DNA of 36,449 nucleotides. It comes from an uncultured Deferribacteres bacterium. GTDB taxonomy: Bacteria > Zhuqueibacterota > JdFR-76 > DREG01. Below are positions 1-6,710 of the stretch, in pieces. The notes below the pieces were generated by a model. It was not told where the DNA came from. It searched no databases and saw only the letters and a program-made list of their open reading frames with translations. The stretch lies in assembly GCA_913009825.1 (NCBI GenBank), contig CAJVYQ010000055.1, forward strand, positions 1 through 36,449, written 5' to 3'. Numbering within the stretch: the first letter of the stretch is position 1; each line of letters opens with the position of its first letter. Both the position numbers and the translations under genes were made by a program.

Positions 1-374
1 TGCCGTGAACGACAAGGCTAAGAAATAAAAGGGCGCTAAAGCGTCCTATTTACGATAGCATCCTTCAGGATGCTTTCATGTCTTAGCCTGAGGGGTTCAC
101 TCTCAGGCGACCTGAATAGTTACGATTCATTTCTTATGCCGAAGTGATATCTGTGCGGAAACTTTGTAGCTGCTTTCCTGATGACATCTATTTTACCCCG
201 GTAAAGGTTCTGAAAATAAAACTAATATGTTGTCAGAACTGCTTCGTTGCCGGGCCCGGTGCAAAAAAAATGCAGCAACTATTCAGAGCCTGAAAATAAA
301 CTCATAGATTGAAAAGCAGCAGTTTTCATCCAGGCACTATTTATTTAACAAAACAGGATGTAATAAAACTTTTT
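1..374. other. Non-coding stretch with small hairpins and a repeat relic
   Basis: No credible gene is seen. Two short perfect hairpins are visible: AGCATCC/GGATGCT near 56-73 and GCCTGAG/CTCAGGC near 86-108. Positions about 123-301 are a degenerate inverted copy of the sequence at about 30905-31108 and are listed separately. The stretch lies downstream of the minus-strand HEAT operon. I found no clear intrinsic terminator after the stop codon at 375. Confidence 0.5.
123..301 (-). repeat. Degenerate inverted copy of the 30905-31108 repeat
   Basis: Read on the plus strand, this segment matches the reverse complement of about 30905-31108 over most of its length. Shared blocks include TTCTTATGCCGAAGTGAT, CCTGATGACATCTAT, GTTGCCGGGCCCGGTGCAAA and ACTATTCAGAG. 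The copy at the far end carries a small ORF. Here that ORF is disrupted by small indels (ISYAEVI, RKLCS and FPDDIY survive), so this looks like a decayed partial copy. The plus strand here corresponds to the minus strand of the other copy. Confidence 0.7.
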
Positions 375-1718
375 CTACTTCCCCTTCACAATACTCACAA
401 TGGCGTCCACTGCACGTTTATCCCCGCTTTGGCCCAACCAGAAAATCGCTTTTTTTCTAATTCCCGGATTTTTGTGGGTTTTGGCTATTTCAATTAATGC
501 AGGCACACTTTTATCGTTTGGCAGTTGAGAAATAGCAAATACTGCTTTTTCCTGAATTTTTGTGTCCGAATCATTTTGCACAACTTCATCCAATGCTTGC
601 GCAGCTTTTTTTGAGGCTTTTTGTCCTAACCAAAAAATCGCTTTCTCCCTGATTTTCCGGCTTTTGGAATTTTTAGCTAAATCGATCAATTCATTTATCG
701 CTTCTTCCGAATTAATCTGCTGGATTGCGAAGACTGCTTTCTCACGAATTTTGTAAGAATCATCTGATCTTACAATTTTTTTCAGCACAGACAATGCTTT
801 TTTCTCATTTTTCTGACCAAGCCAAAATACCGCTTTTCCCTGAACCGCCGGATCATTTGAATTTTGTGCCAAATCGATAAGCTTGTCCGTAGACTCATCC
901 AAATCCATCTGACTAATCGCAAAAACAATCTGTTCTCTAACTTTCACCGACTTATCTTCTTTTACTGCTTTTGCTAATATCTGCAGGGCTTCTTTTTCAT
1001 CCCTTTGCCCCAGCCAGAAAGCTGCTTTTTTTCGAATGTCGGCCGGTTCATTTCCGGCCAGCTTTTCCTGCAAAAACGGAATTACTAATTTTGAATCTTC
1101 GTGGGCTGAAACAGCAAAAATTATTCTTTCTCTGTTTTTTTGTGTTCCGTCCTGCGAATATATTTTCTGTAAGAACGCGATGCTTTCCCGGTCTTCTGCT
1201 CCACCAAGCCAAATTAAAGGAAGTTCATCCAAATCCACAACAAGAGAAAGATTGCTGAATTTCATTCCTTTAATTGCACTGTAACCTTCTTTATTCGATG
1301 AAAATTGAAATAAAAACGCCACGTCCTTCCAGACTTTTTTTTCAGGTTTCTTTTTATTTTTGATTCTTTCCAGGGCTTTTTCCGCTTCTTTTTTTATCAC
1401 TTCCACATCTGAAACATTTTCATATCTGTTTTTTCCCGGGTTCGTTGCCAAAATTTCCCGTAATGTTTTTAAATCTTTCCTGGGTGGATCATAGGAACTG
1501 CCGGTAAATGAATTTTTCCCCATTAACCGTTTTATGCTGTAACCAACCCAAAAACCATCTTTGAAATGTTTGTTTTTTGCCTGATCAAATGCCCAATTCC
1601 AGCGGCTTTTCAGCTTTTCATCAGGATTTGGGTGCTTAAGTACTGTTTGGGAAAATGCCGGGAATACCCAGACAAATGTTATGAAAATGACAGGTAAAAT
1701 TTGCTTAAATTTTTTCAT
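375..1718 (-). CDS. Exported HEAT-repeat protein with 64-residue supermodules
   Basis: The 447-residue protein starts with a signal peptide (basic MKKFK, hydrophobic core to about residue 21, cleavage near FSQ). A unique region follows to about residue 160, then HEAT/PBS-lyase-type repeats to the C-terminus. Two helix-pair types alternate. One carries FWLGQ, starting at residues 234, 298, 362 and 426, exactly 64 apart. The other carries VFAIxQ, with its Phe at 266, 330 and 394. Such solenoids bind proteins, so a periplasmic scaffold role is likely but the partner is unknown. The start is supported by an AGAGG ribosome site. It is the last gene of an ECF sigma/anti-sigma operon, which suggests it belongs to that sigma regulon. 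Confidence 0.85.
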   Translation of the reverse strand: MKKFKQILPVIFITFVWVFPAFSQTVLKHPNPDEKLKSRWNWAFDQAKNKHFKDGFWVGYSIKRLMGKNSFTGSSYDPPRKDLKTLREILATNPGKNRYENVSDVEVIKKEAEKALERIKNKKKPEKKVWKDVAFLFQFSSNKEGYSAIKGMKFSNLSLVVDLDELPLIWLGGAEDRESIAFLQKIYSQDGTQKNRERIIFAVSAHEDSKLVIPFLQEKLAGNEPADIRKKAAFWLGQRDEKEALQILAKAVKEDKSVKVREQIVFAISQMDLDESTDKLIDLAQNSNDPAVQGKAVFWLGQKNEKKALSVLKKIVRSDDSYKIREKAVFAIQQINSEEAINELIDLAKNSKSRKIREKAIFWLGQKASKKAAQALDEVVQNDSDTKIQEKAVFAISQLPNDKSVPALIEIAKTHKNPGIRKKAIFWLGQSGDKRAVDAIVSIVKGK

Positions 1719-1856
1719 GTCAGGCCTCTTTATTTTTGATCGATTTTTTTTTCATTGCAAATCTCATTTTTTTAATGGAAGTAATCTCTATTAAATCTCA
1801 GGTTGTAAATGTTATTCCCTGCCCGCACAGACAGAGAATGATAAATTGTTTCATGC

Positions 1857-3617
1857 TTATTTTTTCCCACTCACAATTTCCATCAAAGCTTCCTGCGCTT
1901 TCGGGGAACCAATTTGGCTTAAAGCCGAAACTGCCGTTGTTCTTATTCTGATATGCGGATCATTTTTAATGATATCAACCAAAATGGGAACAGCTTTATC
2001 ACTCTCGGTGCTTCCTAAAGCCCGCACCGCAATTTGTCTGATTTCCGGATCTTCTTCATCTTTTAAAATCCGGTTTAAAATTTCAATGGATTGTTCATCC
2101 GCATCACCGGCGAGACTGTACAGGGCGGCCTTTTTCACTTCCAAATATTTTGATTCCTGCAATATCTTGTAAAGAAAATTTGTGCCGCTTTGTTTCCGAA
2201 AATTTGCCAAACTATAAGTTGCCGCTTTCGCCAAATCTTTATCTGCATGCCCAATGGCTGTTTTCATCAGAAATTGTTTTGCTTCGGCGCTGTTTTCATA
2301 ATTTCCAATTTGATAAAGGGCTGCTTTTTGCGCACCTTTATGAATTGCAGAAGTAACAATTTCTTCCAAAATCTTCAACGCCTCATTGCTTTCATTATTT
2401 GCGATAGCATAAACAGCCATTTTACTGAGCCTGGATTCCTGATCGTTTAAGGCAATACTTCTTAAAAGTGAGAGAGATTCTTTATCTTTACGATTGCCCA
2501 ATGAATGCAGAGCAGCTTCCTTTGCTTGTACCGATTTTGCTTCTTTCAAAATTCGATTTAATTCTTTGGTAGCTGCCTGCGTGTCAATATTACCGAGTGA
2601 ATATGTAGCTGCTCTGGCCAGGGATTCGTCAGCTTCAGTTCGGGCAATATCACCCAAAAACGGAACGAGGTCGTCAATTTCCTTATTGCCCAAAGCATAA
2701 AGAGCTGTTTTCCTCAGGTCTGCATTACTTTTAGATTTGACAATTTGTTTCAATGCTGCAATCGATTCTTTTGTATCATTATTACCAATAGCATATACAG
2801 CTTTTTTTCTTACCGATTCAGACGGATCATTTTGGGCAATATCAATTAATTTGGGCAATACTCGAGGAGCCTCAAAATTGCCGAGAATATAAACAATTTT
2901 ACCACGAATTCTTTCATTTTTTGCACGATCGTACAATTCAATCGCCGCTTGCAGGGCTTTTTCATCACCAATGTTTTGCAGTGCATAGAGAGCGGAGAGC
3001 AGCACTTCCTCATCACCACGCTGTCGCAACGATTGAACCTTTGCTTCGTATTCGACCTTACCGGATTTGGCCAATTGGTAACCGATGCGAATCATATTGG
3101 TTTTAGCGTCATCCGACCATTTGCTTCGGGGATAAGCTTTGATGAATTGATCATACAGATCGAACGTTTTTTCCGGAGATTTCCCTGCTTTTTCGTAGCT
3201 GTAACAGTACCAAAATCTGGCGTCATCCGTGTACTTGTTTTTAGGAAACTTTTTCACAAAGGCGTCGAAGGCGTTTTGAGCTAACTGCCATTTTTCATCA
3301 AGAATCAGGTTGTAGGCTTCCCGGTAAGCTCTGCTGACTTTATCCTGTTCGGGCGAACCGTTCCATGAAAATTGGGCGGCCGGTTCAGGCAGACCGGGGT
3401 TTTTTCCCATTACTGTCAGTGCCGGATTTGCCGACAATTGAAATAGATTTCTGTTCAGCGCCGCCATTCCAAGCGCAAGTTTCTCCATCTCTACATGAAG
3501 GTGGATCCGTTCCGATTGGAGCCCGCTCTTTTCGCTACCCGGTTGTTGTCCGTAAAGCAGGATCGGCAATACGAAGAAAAACGCCACGAGAAAAAAGTTC
3601 ATTTTCCTACTACTCAT
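1857..3617 (-). CDS. Exported TPR plus HEAT-repeat protein
   Basis: The 586-residue protein has an N-terminal signal peptide (hydrophobic residues about 8-22). Residues about 95-200 look like the TPR-type YbgF/CpoB outer-membrane-assembly fold, with FxxFxKxFPxxKYxDDARFWY followed by a second FIKAYPRSKW unit. From about 205 to the end there are some twelve HEAT repeats, many with a YALGN or YAIGN signature, in 31-32 residue steps. It probably acts as a periplasmic protein-interaction scaffold. It sits 18 bp after the anti-sigma gene, and an AGAGG site seven bases before ATG supports the start. It resembles the next gene in its repeats but uses GN where that one uses GQ, so the two are probably diverged relatives. 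Confidence 0.85.
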   Translation of the reverse strand: MSSRKMNFFLVAFFFVLPILLYGQQPGSEKSGLQSERIHLHVEMEKLALGMAALNRNLFQLSANPALTVMGKNPGLPEPAAQFSWNGSPEQDKVSRAYREAYNLILDEKWQLAQNAFDAFVKKFPKNKYTDDARFWYCYSYEKAGKSPEKTFDLYDQFIKAYPRSKWSDDAKTNMIRIGYQLAKSGKVEYEAKVQSLRQRGDEEVLLSALYALQNIGDEKALQAAIELYDRAKNERIRGKIVYILGNFEAPRVLPKLIDIAQNDPSESVRKKAVYAIGNNDTKESIAALKQIVKSKSNADLRKTALYALGNKEIDDLVPFLGDIARTEADESLARAATYSLGNIDTQAATKELNRILKEAKSVQAKEAALHSLGNRKDKESLSLLRSIALNDQESRLSKMAVYAIANNESNEALKILEEIVTSAIHKGAQKAALYQIGNYENSAEAKQFLMKTAIGHADKDLAKAATYSLANFRKQSGTNFLYKILQESKYLEVKKAALYSLAGDADEQSIEILNRILKDEEDPEIRQIAVRALGSTESDKAVPILVDIIKNDPHIRIRTTAVSALSQIGSPKAQEALMEIVSGKK

Positions 3618-3634
3618 AAGAAGACCTCTTTTGT

Positions 3635-4459
3635 TTAGATTTTATTTTTTGAGTTTTTCGGAATATTTTTTTCAGATTCCATCTGCTGTTTCTGATTTTT
3701 CTCCATCTCTTCAATATTAATTTTCAGGAATATTCCTCTTCGTTCCACTCCGCTCTTTACCATTTCGATAGCCGGTAAGTCATAATCCGATTCCAGATTG
3801 GCAATTTGCATCAATATCACTTCCAGATCGGAAACCAACCGGCATAATTGCTCTTGATGCGACTGTCTCAATTGTCGCTTCAGAACAAAGGCTTCTTTTA
3901 CTAATTTCCGTGATATTTTTTTTTGCTCCGGGAAATTAAGCACATACGGGTCATCTTTTTGCGGATCAAAATTAACCAACCCCAACAGCACCACTTTACT
4001 GCGCTGCAGATAAGCGGAAGTAGTGCCCGCCAATTCCGCATTCATACTAAAAGCGGGAGAGGTTGTCTTTATTCCGGTTGGTTCGGCGCCAAAATAGAAA
4101 CGGCCGATCAGAATGCCGATGAACAAAATACCGGCCATACCCGCTATTTGCACGGCCCATTTCGGTTCAAATTGAAAGATTGCTTTTATTTTTCCCAACC
4201 AGGATGTAAAAGCTTTTGCGTCCACTTTTCGGGTTTCAATTTTGTCGCTCAATTTCTGCCAAAATTGATCCCAATCCGTTTCGGACAATTGCGGCCGCTC
4301 TTTTTCATCCATAATACCCAGCGTTAATTTCAATTCGTCATATTGCCGGCGGCAGGATTCGCATTCATGCAGATGAGCATGAAACGCAGGTCTTTTTTTC
4401 TCCGGTAATTCATTGTAAACCGCATCAGGAAACAGGGTGCGACATGCTTTACATTTCAC
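3635..4459 (-). CDS. Anti-sigma factor with zinc-finger (zf-HC2) domain
   Basis: The 274-residue protein has an N-terminal anti-sigma zinc-binding domain: Cys3, Cys6 and the hallmark HxxxCxxC (His29, Cys33, Cys36). One membrane helix follows at about residues 101-123, then an extracytoplasmic C-terminal part with a predicted coiled region rich in Glu, Gln and Lys. It is expected to hold the partner sigma factor at the membrane and release it on a signal from the periplasm. Translation starts at GTG, whose GTGA overlaps the sigma gene stop by 4 bases, so the two are translationally coupled. Downstream are two exported HEAT proteins that may sense or transmit the signal (inference). Confidence 0.9.
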   Translation of the reverse strand: MKCKACRTLFPDAVYNELPEKKRPAFHAHLHECESCRRQYDELKLTLGIMDEKERPQLSETDWDQFWQKLSDKIETRKVDAKAFTSWLGKIKAIFQFEPKWAVQIAGMAGILFIGILIGRFYFGAEPTGIKTTSPAFSMNAELAGTTSAYLQRSKVVLLGLVNFDPQKDDPYVLNFPEQKKISRKLVKEAFVLKRQLRQSHQEQLCRLVSDLEVILMQIANLESDYDLPAIEMVKSGVERRGIFLKINIEEMEKNQKQQMESEKNIPKNSKNKI

Positions 4460-5052
4460 TTTTGCACCTCCCGGCCAAAATCATTTCTATAAAACGATAA
4501 CTGAGTTTGCAATTTTTTGAACGCGCGATGAATCTGACTTTTCACAGTACCCGGTGAAATATCCAGTATTTTAGCGATTTCTCCCAACGGCAGATCGTGG
4601 TAATGTCGCAAAATAAAAACCGTTCTCTCCCCGGGTGAGAGTTTCTGCAATGCGTTTTGAATATGCCGCTGCATCATGCTTTTTTCCGCCTGCTTTTCAG
4701 GATTATCACCGTAACTGACCGGCCAGTATTTTGGGGGAACAGAGTTAGTGTCATTAAATTCTTCCGAATGATCGTAAATTTCTTCCTTTTTTTTCCTCGC
4801 TTTATCGATGCAGGTATTCACGGTAATACGATAAAGCCAGGAACCAATTTTCGCATCGCCGCGAAAATGCTGCATGGCATAAAAAGCTTTGATAAACACC
4901 TCCTGCGATAAATCCTCCGCATCCTGCCGGTTCCCGGTCATATCATAGGCCAGATTGAATACATCCCGCTGATGCAACTCCATAATTTTTCTGAAGGCGA
5001 TAAGATTCCCGTCACGCACCCGGGCAATCAATCGTGATTGTTCGCTGCTCAT
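4456..5052 (-). CDS. ECF-type RNA polymerase sigma factor
   Basis: This 198-residue protein has the two-domain layout of group IV sigma factors. Region 2 spans roughly residues 10-95, with YDMTGNRQDAEDLSQEVF followed by the GSWLYRITVNTCID DNA-melting segment. Region 4 spans roughly 130-190, with LSPGERTVFILRHYHDLP and the helix-turn-helix EIAKILDISPGTVKSQI. It directs RNA polymerase to stress or envelope promoters, and its partner is the overlapping anti-sigma gene. It heads a four-gene minus-strand operon with the HEAT-repeat genes. A purine-rich AAGGAC site precedes ATG. The exact target promoters cannot be read here; autoregulation is common in this family. Confidence 0.93.
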   Translation of the reverse strand: MSSEQSRLIARVRDGNLIAFRKIMELHQRDVFNLAYDMTGNRQDAEDLSQEVFIKAFYAMQHFRGDAKIGSWLYRITVNTCIDKARKKKEEIYDHSEEFNDTNSVPPKYWPVSYGDNPEKQAEKSMMQRHIQNALQKLSPGERTVFILRHYHDLPLGEIAKILDISPGTVKSQIHRAFKKLQTQLSFYRNDFGREVQK

Positions 5053-5223
5053 CCGTCCTTTTTTTCCCTTTTGAATAGTAAGACGAGTCCGGTTAGAATT
5101 AGGTTTACAAGATTTTTATTTAATAAAGAGAGGTGGGAAAAATATATCCCCTGCAGTATCGTTAAAAGAGCAGTAGCACGTTGGCTTTTTGAAAAAGAAA
5201 CCTGTCATAAAAAAAATCAAAAT

Positions 5224-5391
5224 TCAGGACGATTCTTTTTCTTTTTCTCTTCTCAATCTGTCTAAAATTTCTTTTCGTTTTGCCCGGGTTTGCTTCGTTT
5301 TGGTTTTCATGAAACGGAGAGAAAGCGCGAGAAGGAGTACTAAAAAAATAATGAGGAGAAATTTACCGTTGAACAGATTGAATTCAAACAT
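5224..5391 (-). CDS. Small single-helix membrane protein (55 aa)
   Basis: Reading the minus strand from the ATG at 5391 gives 55 codons and a TGA stop. The product starts MFEFNLFNGK, has one hydrophobic helix (FLLIIFLVLLLALSL, about residues 11-26), and ends in a strongly basic and charged tail (KTKTKQTRAKRKE, then DRLRREKEKE). The ATG lies 6 bases after the racemase stop, and an AAAGGA site overlaps the end of that gene, so the two are probably cotranscribed. No family is recognised. The topology (helix then charged cytoplasmic coil) is credible for a small membrane-tethered protein, but a chance ORF is not excluded. Confidence 0.55.
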   Translation of the reverse strand: MFEFNLFNGKFLLIIFLVLLLALSLRFMKTKTKQTRAKRKEILDRLRREKEKESS

Positions 5392-5397
5392 GCTACA

Positions 5398-6099
5398 TTA
5401 TCCTTTTTTAATTATTTTCACCACCTTTTCAGCCAATACCTGTGAGGAGTTATAGGAGATTGTCCGAAAATGAATACGTCCGGCGATAACGGACAACTCT
5501 GTGCAGCCTATGATCAGCGCTTCGGCCCGGTTGTCCGTTAGAAAATTGGCTGCCTCCTGCACGTACCGCATATCGTCCCTGCCGTATGCGTCCGCTTTTA
5601 CTTTTTTGATGGTCTGCAACACCCGGCTCTGCATCTTTTCCGGCGGATACAGAATGGCAACACCCTTTTCCGCTAAAGCCTGTTTGTAAAGACCGGTGAT
5701 CAAAACCGCAGAAGAAGCCAACAGACCAACCTTTTTTATACCGGGATTTTCTGCAATAATTTTCTGCACGGTAAGTTCTATCATGTCCAAAACAGGAATT
5801 TTAACGGCCGCCCGGATTTCCGGCAAGTAAAAATGAGCGGTATTACAGGGGATGGACAGAAAATCCGCGCCGCTCTTTTGCAAACCTTCAGCCATTTCAA
5901 CAAGAACCGGCAACGGATCGGCGTTGCTTTTTTCAATGATCGCTGCAATGCGCGACGGTATTTTAGGATTATTGTCCACAAGCATGTGAATGTGATCGCC
6001 GTCATCTTTTGCCGGTGTTAAACGGATAATTCGCTGCATAAAATCCACCGTCGCTTCCGGTCCCATACCGCCGAGAATGCCGACAATCTTTTCCCGCAT
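5398..6099 (-). CDS. Aspartate/glutamate racemase family protein
   Basis: At 233 residues this matches the usual length of the Asp/Glu racemase superfamily. It opens with the family glycine motif GILGGMGPEAT and carries both catalytic cysteines in context: Cys85 in PCNTAHF and Cys199 in GCTELS. The expected activity is cofactor-independent racemisation of an acidic amino acid, with D-aspartate or D-glutamate as product. The conserved segment after the second cysteine is altered to SYNSSQVLAE where relatives usually have an Asp-Ser, so substrate preference may differ. It is followed directly by a small membrane protein gene and is not linked to murein genes here, so a role outside cell-wall glutamate supply is possible. 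Confidence 0.88.
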   Translation of the reverse strand: MREKIVGILGGMGPEATVDFMQRIIRLTPAKDDGDHIHMLVDNNPKIPSRIAAIIEKSNADPLPVLVEMAEGLQKSGADFLSIPCNTAHFYLPEIRAAVKIPVLDMIELTVQKIIAENPGIKKVGLLASSAVLITGLYKQALAEKGVAILYPPEKMQSRVLQTIKKVKADAYGRDDMRYVQEAANFLTDNRAEALIIGCTELSVIAGRIHFRTISYNSSQVLAEKVVKIIKKG

Positions 6100-6214
6100 A
6101 TTGAATTCCTCTGTTTTCAGTTCAGGTTAGTTCGTTCTTGTTGCCATTTATTGGTCATTTATTTTCACCGTCATTTTGCTGTGCGGCCATTTATTTGTCC
6201 TTGATTTGTAATTA

Positions 6215-6333
6215 CCTGAATTGAGCGATTCTTTTGTTTTTAAGTTTGTTCCTGTCACCAAACGGGTTTATATATTTTTAGTGTAAATTCTGTTGGCGAT
6301 TCAGCGAATCGCTCTACAATCGCTCAATTCAGG
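6215..6333. repeat. MITE-like element, copy A (119 bp, with 5-bp target duplication)
   Basis: The element begins CCTGAATTGAGCGATT and ends with its exact reverse complement AATCGCTCAATTCAGG. It is flanked on both sides by AATTA, consistent with a 5-bp target-site duplication. The interior matches, in inverted orientation, the element at 10691-10795 (shared TTGGCGATTCAGCGAATCGC core). It codes for nothing, so movement would depend on a transposase elsewhere. The internal palindrome GCGATTCAGCGAATCGC could also fold in RNA. Confidence 0.8.
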
Positions 6334-6357
6334 AATTATTCAAGCAGATTCAAAGAA

Positions 6358-6393
6358 CATTCCCCGTACCCCCCTTGGGGGGTACGGGGAATG
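6358..6393. repeat. Perfect 17-bp-arm palindrome
   Basis: CATTCCCCGTACCCCCC is followed by TT and then its exact reverse complement, giving a very stable hairpin or cruciform. A related, less perfect arrangement occurs at 28199-28330, with CATTCCTCTACCCCCTC on the left, GGGTGCGGGGGGTG on the right, and the same ACAACTT downstream. It is therefore a dispersed element rather than a gene-specific terminator. There is no T-run directly after either arm. Confidence 0.75.
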
Positions 6394-6544
6394 TAACACA
6401 ACTTCCAATATAATCGTACTGTATTCTATCAGTTACTCTTATTTCTATATTTCAGGAACATTTTGAATTACCAAAATAATCTTTCCCAATATAATCCGGT
6501 CGCAAATCCAATACAAAAAAATTCTGTGGCAACTCTTTTCTGTA

Positions 6545-6676
6545 CCTAAATTGAGCGCTTCTCATGTCATTCAGGAGGAATCTTTTTGAATATTAGCAAA
6601 AAATTAACAAGATTCTTACTGAATGACATTTCACTCTTTGGGTGGTTGTCTTAAGTATAGAATCGCTCAATTTAGG
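6545..6676. repeat. MITE-like element, copy B (132 bp, different interior)
   Basis: The ends are CCTAAATTGAGCG and AATCGCTCAATTTAGG, the same terminal inverted repeat family as copies A and C. The interior is unrelated to copy A and holds its own inverted repeat (TGTCATTCAGGAGGAATCTT against AAGATTCTTACTGAATGACA). It lies 35 bp beyond the stop codon of the GH105 fusion gene and may double as its transcription end. The flanks CTGTA and CTGAA are only a near-match for a target duplication. Confidence 0.75.
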
Positions 6677-6710
6677 CTGAAGTTAGAAACAAAAATCCAA
6701 AAACTTTATT

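Larger units (their letters stand above)
6100..6710. other. Gene-free stretch filled with inverted repeats
   Basis: No ORF here is credible. The stretch holds two MITE-like elements (6215-6333 and 6545-6676) and a near-perfect palindrome (6358-6393), all listed separately. It lies between the start of the racemase gene and the end of the GH105 fusion gene, so it must contain the racemase promoter. I could not pick out convincing promoter boxes. Confidence 0.6.

Noticed and set aside
375-1040. DNA-level direct repeats as a CRISPR-like array
   Set aside because: The period is 192 bp and fully within an open frame of HEAT units; there are no short conserved repeats with unique spacers.
971-1284. 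Plus-strand ORFs of 82-95 residues inside the HEAT gene
   Set aside because: They are shadows of the repetitive minus-strand coding sequence.
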